Assembly (NCBI GenBank): GCA_963767645.1
Contig: CAVYEW010000003.1
Span: 358,033-422,032 of the forward strand
Length of the DNA stretch: 64,000 nucleotides
Source: DATFDN01 sp963767645
GTDB lineage: Bacteria > Pseudomonadota > Alphaproteobacteria > Acetobacterales > Acetobacteraceae
Direction: 5' to 3'
Program-made: the position numbers and the translations under genes
Part shown: piece by piece, positions 35,118 through 43,620 of the stretch
How the letters are laid out: each line of letters opens with the position of its first letter
Position numbering within the stretch: the stretch's first letter is position 1
The notes under the pieces: generated by a model
What the model saw: the letters and a program-made list of their open reading frames with translations, nothing else
Databases searched by the model: none
Told to the model about the DNA's origin: nothing

Positions 35118-35546
35118 CTAGACCCTGGATGCGCGCCCCGCGCGCCAGGGTGCCCGGCCGGGGGGTTCGATAAGGCGGCGGGTCATGTTCAGCGCCCCGG
35201 CGCCGGCGACCGCAAGCGCCGCGAGCCAGCAGAAGCGCGACTCGTAGCCGCCCACCGCGAGCAGCGCGACGAACAGTACCGTCACGCCGATCAGCCCGCC
35301 GCCCCGGCCGCGCTGGGCGGCCATGAAGCCGAGCACGAGGAACACCGCGAACAGGGCGATCGCCGCTGCCCGCACCGCGTCGAAAGCCTGGAGCGCGACG
35401 AATCCGACCCAGTTCTGGAACGCCCAGACGGCCTGGTCGAGACTTGCCAGGGTCGCATACACGAAGTGTCCCGGGCCGGCCGCATAGACCAGGGCCGCGA
35501 AGACGATACCGCCCAGCCAGACCAGGGCAACTGTGTTACGGGGCAC
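35118..35546 (-). CDS. hypothetical membrane protein (142 aa)
   Basis: GTG 35546 with a GAGG site 7 bases upstream. Four hydrophobic segments: VALVWLGGIVFAALVYAAG, AFDAVRAAAIALFAVFLVLG, GLIGVTVLFVALLAVGG, FCWLAALAVAGAGALNM. Basic C-terminal tail. No family recognised. Convergent with the VUT gene (6 bp between stops). Confidence 0.65.
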   Translation of the reverse strand: MPRNTVALVWLGGIVFAALVYAAGPGHFVYATLASLDQAVWAFQNWVGFVALQAFDAVRAAAIALFAVFLVLGFMAAQRGRGGGLIGVTVLFVALLAVGGYESRFCWLAALAVAGAGALNMTRRLIEPPGRAPWRAGRASRV

Positions 35547-35614
35547 GGAAAACCTCGTTCCTGCGTGGTTCGGCGCCCTATGTGGGATCGAGGATGCGTC
35601 ACCGCCAGCGAATT

Positions 35615-36091
35615 TCACTTGAACGCACCGGCCCCCGCCTGGGCGGTCTGCCCGTCCTGCGCCGACGTGCCTCCGCTGACCCCGATGGCGCCGATCACCC
35701 GGCCATCCGCGGAAAGCGGTATCCCGCCCTCGATCGGGATGGCGTCGGGGAGCGCGAGCAACGCGGTCCGGCCGCCGGCGAGGGCGTCCTCGAAGGCCTT
35801 CGTGGGCCGCTTGTAGAAGAGCGCCGAGCGTGCCTTCGCAAGCGCCGTTTCGACGCTGCCGCGCTGGGTGTCATCGATGGTCTCCTGGTAGACGACGAAG
35901 CCCCCGTCGTCGATCACCGCGATGGACATGGTAAACTTGTTCTTCATCGCTTCGGCTTCGGCAGCGGCCGCGATCTTCTTCGCCTCGGCGAGCGACAGCG
36001 CCTTCTTCTCGACCAACTGGGCCGAGGCGGCATGCGCACAGCCCAGGGCGAGCGCCGCGAGGCCGGAGACCAGGAACGCTGATCGGGTCAT
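35615..36091 (-). CDS. secreted GlcG/HbpS-family protein (158 aa)
   Basis: Signal peptide (LAALALGCAHAASA) then the GlcG/HbpS fold: LSLAEAKKIAAAAEAEAMKN, SIAVIDDGGFVVYQETIDDT, SALFYKRPTKAFEDALAGGR and IPIEGGIPLSADGRVIGAIG VSGGTS in order. Family members bind heme or small cofactors outside the cytoplasm. The last residues lack the usual second lobe helix, ending AQAGAGAFK. ATG 36091, no operon partner. Confidence 0.85.
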   Translation of the reverse strand: MTRSAFLVSGLAALALGCAHAASAQLVEKKALSLAEAKKIAAAAEAEAMKNKFTMSIAVIDDGGFVVYQETIDDTQRGSVETALAKARSALFYKRPTKAFEDALAGGRTALLALPDAIPIEGGIPLSADGRVIGAIGVSGGTSAQDGQTAQAGAGAFK

Positions 36092-36170
36092 GATGGTCCT
36101 CCCCCATGTCGTTGCCGATCAGCTTGAACCTGTCCGGGCGCGATGCCAATCGTGGCGGGGAGCAGCCGTA

Positions 36171-37205
36171 ATGCATCTAGCCGATTTCGACTTCGACCTT
36201 CCCCCGCGCCAGATCGCCCAGCACCCCATGCGCCCGCGTGACGCCGCGCGCCTGCTCGTTGTCTCCGACCATTTCGCGGATCGCTGCGTGCGCGAGCTTC
36301 CGGCGCTGCTGCGGCCGGGCGACCTGCTGGTGGCGAACGACACGCGCGTGATTCCCGCCCAGCTCTCGGCCTGGCGCGGCGCGGCGCGGATCGGCATCAC
36401 CCTCGACCGTCCGCTCGCGGACGGCACCTGGCACGCGCTGGCGCGCAACGCGCGGCGGCTGCGCGAGGGCGATGTGCTGACATTCGAGGGCGCGCCGGAG
36501 CTGAGCGGCACGGTGCGCGCGCGCCACCCGGATGGAGCGGTCAGGCTTGCGTTCAACCTGAGCGGATCGGCCTTCCTCGCTTCCCTGCATCGGGCGGCAG
36601 CCCTCGCCTTGCCGCCCTATATCGCGCGTCCTGACGGGCCGATGCCCGCGGACGAGGCGGACTACCAGACCGTGTTCGCCGCGCGCCCCGGCGCCGTTGC
36701 CGCCCCCACCGCCGGGCTGCACTTCACCCCATCCTTGCTGCAAGCGCTCGACGCCCACGGCATAGGGCGCGTGACGATCACCCTGCACGTGGGCGCCGGC
36801 ACCTTCCTGCCGGTGCGCGCCGACTCCGTGGCGGCGCACAGGATGCACGCCGAGCGGGGCGAGATCACGCGGGACGCCGCCGATGCAATCAATCGAGCCC
36901 GGCAACAGGGCGGGCGGGTCGTCGCGATCGGCACGACGTCGCTGCGCCTGCTCGAGAGCGCGGCCGTCGAGGACGGCGTACGCGCCTTCGCCGGGGACAC
37001 CGACCTGTTCATCCTGCCGGGCCATCGCTTCCGCATCGTCGATACGCTGTTGACCAACTTCCACCTGCCGCGCTCGACCTTGTTCATGCTCGTCTGCGCC
37101 TTCGCCGGCACCGAGCGGATGCGCGCGGCCTACGCGCATGCCATCGCCGCGGGGTATCGGTTCTATTCTTACGGCGACGCCTGCCTGCTCGAACGCGCGG
37201 CATGA
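36171..37205 (+). CDS. queA: S-adenosylmethionine:tRNA ribosyltransferase-isomerase (344 aa)
   Basis: Transfers the ribosyl part of SAM to 7-aminomethyl-7-deazaguanine at wobble position 34, giving epoxyqueuosine. Motifs MHLADFDFDLPPRQIAQHPM, LLVANDTRVIPAQL, GAVAAPTAGLHFTPSLLQAL, ITLHVGAGTFLPVR and VDTLLTNFHLPRSTLFMLV. Full length. First gene of queA-tgt-queF; its stop overlaps the tgt start. Confidence 0.96.
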   Translation: MHLADFDFDLPPRQIAQHPMRPRDAARLLVVSDHFADRCVRELPALLRPGDLLVANDTRVIPAQLSAWRGAARIGITLDRPLADGTWHALARNARRLREGDVLTFEGAPELSGTVRARHPDGAVRLAFNLSGSAFLASLHRAAALALPPYIARPDGPMPADEADYQTVFAARPGAVAAPTAGLHFTPSLLQALDAHGIGRVTITLHVGAGTFLPVRADSVAAHRMHAERGEITRDAADAINRARQQGGRVVAIGTTSLRLLESAAVEDGVRAFAGDTDLFILPGHRFRIVDTLLTNFHLPRSTLFMLVCAFAGTERMRAAYAHAIAAGYRFYSYGDACLLERAA

Positions 37206-38326
37206 GCGCGCACTTCGGCTTCGCCCTGCTCGCGAGGGATGGCGAGGCGCGCGCCGGGCTTCTGGAAACGGCGCACGGGAGCGTGGAAACGCCCACCTTC
37301 ATGCCGGTCGGCACCGCCGGCACGGTGAAGGCGATGACCGCCGACGCGGTGCGCGCCACCGGGGCGGGGATCGTGCTCGGCAATACCTATCACCTGATGC
37401 TCCGCCCCGGCGCGGAGCGGGTCGCGCGGCTCGGCGGGCTGCACCGGATGATGGACTGGCCCGGCCCGATCCTGACGGATTCGGGCGGGTTCCAGGTCAT
37501 GTCGCTGGCGCGGCTGCGCAAGATCGACGCCGACGGCGTGACCTTCCGGTCCCATATCGACGGCGCCCCGCATCGGCTGACGCCGGAACGCTCGATCGGC
37601 ATCCAACATCAACTGGACGCCACGATCAGCATGGTGCTCGATGAATGCACGCCGTTCCCGGCGACGCGCGAGCAGGTGCTTGCGTCGATGGAGCTGTCGC
37701 TGCGCTGGGCCGCCCGCTCCCGGCAGGCTTTCGTGGCGCGAGCGGGATACGCGCTGTTCGGCATCGTGCAGGGCGGCGTGCATCCGGACCTGCGCGCCGC
37801 CTCCGCCGCCGGGCTCACGGGGATCGGCTTCGACGGCTACGCGGTCGGCGGCTTGGCGGTCGGCGAAGGACAAGCGGCAATGTTCGAGGTGCTGGACGCC
37901 AGCATGGGGCTGCTGCCGACGGACCGGCCGCGCTACCTGATGGGCGTCGGCACGCCCGAGGACATGATCGGCGCGGTGGCGCGGGGCATCGACATGTTCG
38001 ACTGCGTGATCCCCACTCGCTCCGGGCGGATGGGGCGGGGCTACACTCGCTTCGGGATGGTCAACCTGCGCAACGCCCGGTTCGCCGACCATGCCGGTCC
38101 GCTTGACCCGGATTGCGCGTGCCCCGGATGCAGACGCCACAGCCGCGCCTATCTTCATCATCTGTTCAAGGCGGGAGAGATGCTCGGGCCGATGCTGCTG
38201 ACCTGGCACAATCTGACCTACTACCAGGATCTGATGCGCGGCCTGCGCGCCGCGATCCTCGCCGGCCGCGTGGCCGAGCACGCGGCGGCGCTGCGCGAGG
38301 GCTGGGGCGCCGGGGAGGTGCGATGA
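37202..38326 (+). CDS. tgt: tRNA-guanine(34) transglycosylase (374 aa)
   Basis: Exchanges guanine 34 for the queuosine precursor preQ1. DSGGFQVMSLARLRKI carries the active-site Asp (D93), MFDCVIPTRSGRMGRGY the nucleophile region, and CACPGCRRHSRAYLHH the zinc ligands. Full length; ATG 37202 overlaps queA by 4 bp and the stop overlaps queF. Confidence 0.96.
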   Translation: MSAHFGFALLARDGEARAGLLETAHGSVETPTFMPVGTAGTVKAMTADAVRATGAGIVLGNTYHLMLRPGAERVARLGGLHRMMDWPGPILTDSGGFQVMSLARLRKIDADGVTFRSHIDGAPHRLTPERSIGIQHQLDATISMVLDECTPFPATREQVLASMELSLRWAARSRQAFVARAGYALFGIVQGGVHPDLRAASAAGLTGIGFDGYAVGGLAVGEGQAAMFEVLDASMGLLPTDRPRYLMGVGTPEDMIGAVARGIDMFDCVIPTRSGRMGRGYTRFGMVNLRNARFADHAGPLDPDCACPGCRRHSRAYLHHLFKAGEMLGPMLLTWHNLTYYQDLMRGLRAAILAGRVAEHAAALREGWGAGEVR

Positions 38327-38790
38327 CCGAGACCGATCCCGACTTCGGGCTGAGCCAGCTTGGACGACCTACGCCCCTGCCCGCCTCCCCGGACGCCGCG
38401 CGGCTGGAGCGGGTGCCCAATCCGGCGCCTGGCCGGCTCTACACGATCCGCTTCACCTGCCCCGAGTTCACCGCGCTCTGCCCGATCACCGGCCAGCCGG
38501 ATTTCGCGCATATCGTCATCGACTACATCCCCAGCGGCTGGATCGTGGAAAGCAAGTCGCTGAAGCTGTACCTAGGGGCGTTCCGCAACCACGGCGCGTT
38601 TCACGAGGCCTGCACGATGCAAATCGCCGGGCGGCTGGTGGAGTTTCTCTCGCCGGAATGGCTGCGGATCGGCGCCTACTGGTATCCGCGCGGCGGAATG
38701 CCCATCGACGTGTTCTGGCAGAGCGGCACGCCGCCGGAAGGCGCATGGGTGCCGGCGCAGGATGTGGCGCCGTATCGGGGGCGGGGATAG
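38323..38790 (+). CDS. queF: preQ0 reductase (7-cyano-7-deazaguanine reductase, 155 aa)
   Basis: NADPH-dependent reduction of preQ0 to preQ1. FTALCPITGQPDFAHI holds the thioimide-forming Cys (C53) and D60; ESKSLKLYLGAFRNHGAFHE is the QueF signature (76-95). Short, single-domain YkvM type. Overlaps tgt by ATGA. Confidence 0.95.
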   Translation: MTETDPDFGLSQLGRPTPLPASPDAARLERVPNPAPGRLYTIRFTCPEFTALCPITGQPDFAHIVIDYIPSGWIVESKSLKLYLGAFRNHGAFHEACTMQIAGRLVEFLSPEWLRIGAYWYPRGGMPIDVFWQSGTPPEGAWVPAQDVAPYRGRG

Positions 38791-38811
38791 AATGCGGCGG
38801 AGGAGGGCAGC

Positions 38812-39402
38812 ATGAACGTCGCCTTACGTCGCCCGCGGATGTCGATGGATGAATTCCTGGCGTGGGAGAGCCAGCAGGAAGAGCGTTGGGAGTTTGATGG
38901 GTTCGACCCGCGCGGTATGGTCGGCGCGTCGGTCGGCCACCACCGGATCGTGAGCACATTCGCGACGGCTTTACGCGACCGCCTACAGGGCCGGTGCCTT
39001 GTCGTGACGGAGACTGTGAAACTACGCCTTAATCCTACAATTCGCTATCCCGATGTGATGGTAATCTGCTCCGAGATCCCGAACGATGCGACCTCCGTCA
39101 GCGATCCGATCGTCGTCGCTGAGGTTCTAAGCAACAGCACGGCCCGCGATGATCGGATTTTGAAGAACCGGGAGTACGAAGCGAATTCCAGCATCCAGCA
39201 TTACATCATTCTGGAGCAGGATGTCATGGCGGCGGAAGTGTACAGTCGGATTGATGGTCGATGGGTGCGCTCGACCGTGGTGAATGACGACATTCTCGAC
39301 ATGCCGGAAGTCGGTGTCTCGCTTCCGTTGTCAGCCGCCTATGCCGGGCTGGACTTGCCGCGCTATGTGCCGACCGTTCAGGACACACCCGACCACGCCT
39401 GA
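38812..39402 (+). CDS. Uma2-family (DUF820) putative nuclease (196 aa)
   Basis: PD-(D/E)XK-like fold typical of Uma2 proteins: MSMDEFLAWESQQEERWEFD, TETVKLRLNPTIRYPDVMVI, VVAEVLSNSTARDDRILKNR and EYEANSSIQHYIIL. The D in YPDVMV, the E in VAEVLS and the K in LKNREY are the expected metal-site residues. Biological role unknown. It splits the queuosine genes, lying between queF and queG, and its codon use is a little less GC-biased than its neighbours, so it may be an insertion. Confidence 0.85.
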   Translation: MNVALRRPRMSMDEFLAWESQQEERWEFDGFDPRGMVGASVGHHRIVSTFATALRDRLQGRCLVVTETVKLRLNPTIRYPDVMVICSEIPNDATSVSDPIVVAEVLSNSTARDDRILKNREYEANSSIQHYIILEQDVMAAEVYSRIDGRWVRSTVVNDDILDMPEVGVSLPLSAAYAGLDLPRYVPTVQDTPDHA

Positions 39403-40513
39403 CCCCGCCGCCCTGATCCGCGACAAGGCGCTTGCGCTTGGCTTCGACGCCGTGGGCTTCTGCCGCGCCGAGCTTGGGCCGGAGGCGCGCGCGCGGCTTG
39501 CCGCCTTCCTTGCCGCCGGGCAGCACGGCGACATGGGGTGGCTCGCCGCCCGCGCCGAGCAGCGCAGCCACCCGCGCGCGCTCTGGCCGGAGGCGCTAAG
39601 CGTGATCGCGCTAGGGCTGTCCTACGCACCGGATGATGAGCCGCTGGCGGCGCTGTCGCAGAGCGGCCGCGGCAACATCTCGGTCTATGCGCGCGGGCGC
39701 GATTACCATGACGTGGTCAAGGGGATGCTGAAGCATCTCGCGCAGTTCATCGTCTCGCGCTTCGGGGCGGAGGTGAAGGTGTTCGTGGACACCGCGCCGG
39801 TGATGGAGAAGCCACTTGCCCAGGCGGCGGGGCTCGGCTGGCAGGGCAAGCACACCAATCTCGTCTCGCGCCGCCACGGCTCTTGGCTGTTCCTGGGCGA
39901 GATCTACACGACGCTGCCGATCGACGCCGATCCGGCGCACGCGGATCGCTGCGGCACCTGCTCGCGTTGCGTGAATGCCTGCCCGACCGGGGCCTTCCCC
40001 GCGCCCTACCGGCTCGATGCGACCCGCTGCATCTCCTACCTGACCATCGAGCACGCCGGGCCGATCCCGCACGAGCTGCGCCCGCTGATAGGCAACCGCA
40101 TTTATGGCTGCGACGACTGCCTCGCGGTCTGTCCGTGGAACCGCTTCGCGCGCGGCGCGCGGGCGCACGCCAAGTTGCGCGCCCGTCCCGAGCTGACGGC
40201 GCCGCGCCTGGCCGATCTCGCCGCCTTGGACGATGCGGGTTTCCGCGCCATGTTCGCCGCCTCGCCGATCAAGCGGATCGGCCGGGACCGCTTCGTGCGC
40301 AACGTGCTCGTTGCGATCGGCAATTCGGCCGATCCCGCGTTGCGCGAGATCGCGCTCCGCCTGACGGGCGACGCGAGCCCGGTGGTCGCCGAGGCGGCGG
40401 CCTGGGCGGCGGCACGCCTCGAGGAATGCGCACCTTCGGACCCCGCGCCCGGACCGACGGTTCTGGCGCCGTCGGCAACGACGCCTGGCGCGAGGGTCGG
40501 GACCGGTGAGTGA
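39365..40513 (+). CDS. queG: epoxyqueuosine reductase (382 aa)
   Basis: Last step of queuosine synthesis, reducing the epoxide with a cobalamin cofactor and two 4Fe-4S clusters. Cluster motifs CGTCSRCVNACPTGAF and CDDCLAVCPWNRFA; LGWQGKHTNLVSRRHGSWLF is the conserved cobalamin-side segment; a HEAT-like tail ends near 350. ATG 39365 lies inside the end of the Uma2 gene (38-bp overlap in another frame). Confidence 0.94.
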   Translation: MCRPFRTHPTTPDPAALIRDKALALGFDAVGFCRAELGPEARARLAAFLAAGQHGDMGWLAARAEQRSHPRALWPEALSVIALGLSYAPDDEPLAALSQSGRGNISVYARGRDYHDVVKGMLKHLAQFIVSRFGAEVKVFVDTAPVMEKPLAQAAGLGWQGKHTNLVSRRHGSWLFLGEIYTTLPIDADPAHADRCGTCSRCVNACPTGAFPAPYRLDATRCISYLTIEHAGPIPHELRPLIGNRIYGCDDCLAVCPWNRFARGARAHAKLRARPELTAPRLADLAALDDAGFRAMFAASPIKRIGRDRFVRNVLVAIGNSADPALREIALRLTGDASPVVAEAAAWAAARLEECAPSDPAPGPTVLAPSATTPGARVGTGE

Positions 40514-40781
40514 TGCCGGGGCACTTGATTTAGCTTGGAGCGGCGCGCGCGGGCGACGGCTCGGCGGGTTGGTCAAGCGCAGCATGTCGTTGGCCGGTCA
40601 TCGGACGAGCATCGCGCTGGAGGAGGAATTCTGGTCCGCGCTCGGCCAAATCGCCGCGGCGCGGGGCCAGACCGTCGCCTCCCTGGTGGCGGAAATCGAC
40701 GCCAAACGCACCGGCTCTCGGCCGCTCGCTTCCGAATTGCGCGTGCTGGCCCTCAAGTGGTTCGCCGATCGGCAGCCCTGA
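40506..40781 (+). CDS. ribbon-helix-helix protein (91 aa)
   Basis: The core KRSMSLAGHRTSIALEEEFW followed by SALGQIAAARGQTVASLVAE is the RHH_4-type domain common in alphaproteobacteria, a presumed DNA-binding dimer. GTG 40506 overlaps the queG end; ATG 40584 is an alternative that would begin at the domain. Regulatory target unknown. Confidence 0.8.
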   Translation: MSDAGALDLAWSGARGRRLGGLVKRSMSLAGHRTSIALEEEFWSALGQIAAARGQTVASLVAEIDAKRTGSRPLASELRVLALKWFADRQP

Positions 40782-40851
40782 CTTAACTTTTCGGTAATGC
40801 GCGGCATCGCACTCTGCCCTGCGGTTATCGCCGCCCGCAGGAAAGGCAAAC

Positions 40852-41034
40852 ATGTTGCACATCGATCGCATCCGCTCCGTCGAGGCCTCGGGGGGGCTGG
40901 TGACGGAGCTAACCTTGTCTGATCGCCTGATCGCACTGGCCAAGGAAGCGGAACGCGCTGGCTTCCGGGGGGCGGCCGAACGGCTGGTCCGGCTCGCCTG
41001 CGACGTGTTCGATGAAGTGGCGATGCAGAGCTAG
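40852..41034 (+). CDS. small hypothetical protein (60 aa)
   Basis: ATG 40852 with a GGAAAGG-type ribosome site. Sequence MLHIDRIRSVEASGGLVTEL then a helical tail LIALAKEAERAGFRGAAERL. Codon use matches its neighbours. No domain recognised; possibly cotranscribed with the ribbon-helix-helix gene 70 bp upstream. Confidence 0.65.
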   Translation: MLHIDRIRSVEASGGLVTELTLSDRLIALAKEAERAGFRGAAERLVRLACDVFDEVAMQS

Positions 41035-41073
41035 GGCGGCGTCTCCGGGACCGGGACGGTCGGCTTTGACCTA

Positions 41074-41099
41074 CGCCTCTCCCAGAAGTGGGAGAGGCG
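41074..41099. terminator. strong hairpin, possible terminator or intergenic repeat
   Basis: CGCCTCTCCCA (41074-41084) and TGGGAGAGGCG (41089-41099) form a perfect 11-bp stem with a GAAG loop. It lies between the convergent ends of the 60-residue gene and plsC. No U tract follows, so it could also be a copy of the GC-rich intergenic repeat family; the 59361-59394 hairpin is similar in style. Confidence 0.5.
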
Positions 41100-41240
41100 G
41101 CTCCGTGCGGCGCGGACCGCCATGCAACCGCCGCTACTCAGCCTGCCTGCCAATTGCCCGCCGATAATCCCCATCGACGCGGCGGCAACGTTCCTTCTCT
41201 GGAACGTGCTGAATCATCCAACGATTACAGCATTCTAGAT

Positions 41241-41996
41241 TTATCGCATGTCGCAGGCTCCAGGGCTCGTGAGGGCGCCATGCACAGAGTTTTCCACAAG
41301 CTCGGACGGTTCTCGCGCCAGAGCGTCGGAGAGACGGCGCATGAGGAGGTCGCGGGGCATCCTGGCCGGAATCGGTTCGAGCAGCGCGATCCGGATCGTC
41401 CCCGGCCGCTTGCGGAAGGCGCGCCGTCCCCAGAAATGTCCGGAATCGGTGAGCACGGGAATCACCGGCAACCCGGTGCGCGCGGCCATTGCCGCCACCC
41501 CAGGGTGCAGGACGCGCATCTGGCCGGGGTCGGCCCGGGTACCTTCCGGGAAGATCACGATCTGGCGCTGCTCGCGCGCGGCCCGTTCGGCTTCGCGCAT
41601 CAGGTGGCGCATCGCGCCAGCCCCGGCGGCCCGATCGACGACGATCATGCCGGCCCGTTCGATCATGCCGCCGAACACCGGGATGCGCCGCAGCTCCTGC
41701 TTGATGACGTAGCAGCATCGCGGCAGCAAAGTCAGCCAGACCAGCGTGTCGAACGCGGACTGGTGGCGCGAGGCGAGCAGGGCGGCACCGGCGCGGGGCA
41801 GGTGCTCCTCCCCCAGCACCTCGAAGCTGATGCCGCAGATCACGCGCAGCCCGGCAAGCGCCAAGCGCGCCCACAGCACCGGAACTGTCAGCACCCGTTG
41901 CGGCGAGATCAGGCGCACCGTCAGCCCGACGACGCACAGGATCGCGGTCAGCGCGAAGAAATACAGGTTGAACAGGGCGGAGCGCAGCAGCGTCAT
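41241..41996 (-). CDS. plsC: 1-acylglycerol-3-phosphate acyltransferase (251 aa)
   Basis: Adds the second acyl chain to lysophosphatidic acid at the inner membrane. HX4D motif RHQSAFD (H78, D83), FPEGTR (149-154), IKQELRRIPVFGGMI and LPVIPVLTDSGHFWGRR. One N-terminal membrane segment. ATG 41996 overlaps the upstream stop; last gene of the ftsE-ftsX-ydcF-like-plsC chain. Confidence 0.93.
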   Translation of the reverse strand: MTLLRSALFNLYFFALTAILCVVGLTVRLISPQRVLTVPVLWARLALAGLRVICGISFEVLGEEHLPRAGAALLASRHQSAFDTLVWLTLLPRCCYVIKQELRRIPVFGGMIERAGMIVVDRAAGAGAMRHLMREAERAAREQRQIVIFPEGTRADPGQMRVLHPGVAAMAARTGLPVIPVLTDSGHFWGRRAFRKRPGTIRIALLEPIPARMPRDLLMRRLSDALAREPSELVENSVHGALTSPGACDMR

Positions 41997-42646
41997 AGCG
42001 CCGAGGCCCGGTTGTCCGCGGCCGAGAGACGCGGCGGCGGACCCGGCACGAGCGCCGTAAGCCCGAGCTCCGCGCCGAGATACTTCGTGTACTCCTCGGC
42101 GAGCAGCCGCACGCTCCCCAGCCGCTCTTCGGGGCGCGCCGGCGAGACGCTGGCCGGGTAGAGAGTGACATCGGGGAGCGCCCGGCCGATCTCGGCGAGC
42201 GCCCGCGGCATGTGGTAGAATGCCGTCACCACGATCAGCGAGCGCAGTCGGTTGGCGCGGGCCCAGGCGGCGATCTCCTCGGCATTGCCCCGGGTCGAGG
42301 CCGCGCCACGGCCGAGTGTCACGCGAGAGGCCAGCGGCGCCGGGTCCAGGCCTGCTTGGCGGGCCAGGTCACGGAACCCGGCCCGCCCGCCGATGCCAGT
42401 CACCAGCAGGTGCTCGGCGCGATGCTCCGCCAGCAACAGCAAGCCGGCGCGCACCCGCTCCGCCCCGCCGGTGAGCGCCACGATCCCGTCCGCCGCCGGC
42501 GGCACGGTCGCGGGCCGCGCGACAAGGTGGACGTACCAGGCGAACCCGCCCAACCAGGCCAGCGCGGCGGCCGCGGACACGGCCAAGATGCGCCGGCGCA
42601 GGCGGGGCCGCGCCACCCGACGCGGGGCCAGGATCAGCGACGTCAC
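41993..42646 (-). CDS. YdcF/DUF218-family membrane-anchored protein (217 aa)
   Basis: GTG 42646 overlaps the ftsX stop (GTGA). N-terminal anchor ILAVSAAAALAWLGGFAWYV; DUF218 core DGIVALTGGAERVRAGLLLL, HLLVTGIGG, GRGAASTRGNAEEIAAWARA, LIVVTAFYHMPRALAEIGRA and EEYTKYLGAEL. Related to SanA/ElyC-type proteins tied to envelope biogenesis. The place between ftsX and plsC fits an envelope role; biochemical function not known. Confidence 0.87.
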   Translation of the reverse strand: MTSLILAPRRVARPRLRRRILAVSAAAALAWLGGFAWYVHLVARPATVPPAADGIVALTGGAERVRAGLLLLAEHRAEHLLVTGIGGRAGFRDLARQAGLDPAPLASRVTLGRGAASTRGNAEEIAAWARANRLRSLIVVTAFYHMPRALAEIGRALPDVTLYPASVSPARPEERLGSVRLLAEEYTKYLGAELGLTALVPGPPPRLSAADNRASAL

Positions 42647-43620
42647 GGCAAGCGCCGGAGCCAGCGGCGCACGGTCGCCTGCGCCGTCAGGAACCCGATG
42701 CAGGCGGCGGCCAGCGGCAGGCCGGGAAGCAGCAGCCATAGCGCCGGCGGCAGCGCCGCGCCCAGTCCGCCGGCCTGCGGTTCGCTGCCCACAAACGGGG
42801 CGGCCAGCCGGGCGAGCGCGAGCAGCGCCGGGGTCGCGGCCACTCCTCCAGCCAGGCCACCGATCGCCGCCAGCGCGGTCACGCGCCCGGCGAAGCGGCC
42901 GGCGATGTAGCCGTCGCTCGCCCCCAGGCCATGCACGATCTCGATCGCCTCCCGCCGTGCGGCGAGACCGGCCCGGGTGGCGACCGCGACCACCGACGTC
43001 GCCACTGCCGCCAGTACCAGCAGCGCGGCCCCGGCGCAGGCCTGCAGGCTGCGCGCCAGCACCGCGAGGCGCCGGACCCAGACGCCGTGACTTTCCACCT
43101 CGGTCCCCGGCGCCGCGGCGTCGAGCTGGTCGAGGAGCGCGGTGGTGTCGAGGTCGGCAGCGGCGAGCCCGACGGCGATCACCCCGGGCAGGTCCAGGGC
43201 AGGCACGCCGTCCTTTGATCCCAGCCAGGGCCGCAGCAGAGTCGTGAGCTCTGCCGGCGATAGCGCCCGCGCCGTCCGCACCCAGGGCGTGTGCCGCAAC
43301 AGGTTCAGCACGACGGCGAGCCGGGTGCCGGCGCCCTCTGCCGCCGCCTCGTCCGGTCGCGGCACCTGGACGGTGAGCGCCGCGGCCGCCCCCGACTGCC
43401 AGTGTCGCGCCAGCCCGGCGGCGCCGATCCATCCGGCCAACCCGAGCGCGGCCAGGAAGGCCATCGATGCGACCAGGAAGGGCAGCATCCGGTCGGCCAA
43501 GGCCCGGCGCAGCCCCAGCTCGTCGAACCCGACCGGCCGAAGCGAGAGGGCCGAAAGAGGCAGGCCGAAGGAGGCGGGCCGAAGCGACGCGGGGCGGCGC
43601 GGGATGCGGAGCCCCCTCAT
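42643..43620 (-). CDS. ftsX: cell-division ABC transporter permease FtsX (325 aa)
   Basis: Partner of FtsE at the septum, controlling peptidoglycan hydrolases. Topology as in FtsX: helix near 50-70, large periplasmic loop, then three helices (AGAALLVLAAVATSVVAVAT; VTALAAIGGLAGGVAATPAL; LLLPGLPLAAACIGFLTAQA). The segment AARREAIEIVHGLGASDGYI ... GRFAGR is the cytoplasmic coupling loop. Overlaps ftsE by ATGA. Confidence 0.92.
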   Translation of the reverse strand: MRGLRIPRRPASLRPASFGLPLSALSLRPVGFDELGLRRALADRMLPFLVASMAFLAALGLAGWIGAAGLARHWQSGAAAALTVQVPRPDEAAAEGAGTRLAVVLNLLRHTPWVRTARALSPAELTTLLRPWLGSKDGVPALDLPGVIAVGLAAADLDTTALLDQLDAAAPGTEVESHGVWVRRLAVLARSLQACAGAALLVLAAVATSVVAVATRAGLAARREAIEIVHGLGASDGYIAGRFAGRVTALAAIGGLAGGVAATPALLALARLAAPFVGSEPQAGGLGAALPPALWLLLPGLPLAAACIGFLTAQATVRRWLRRLP

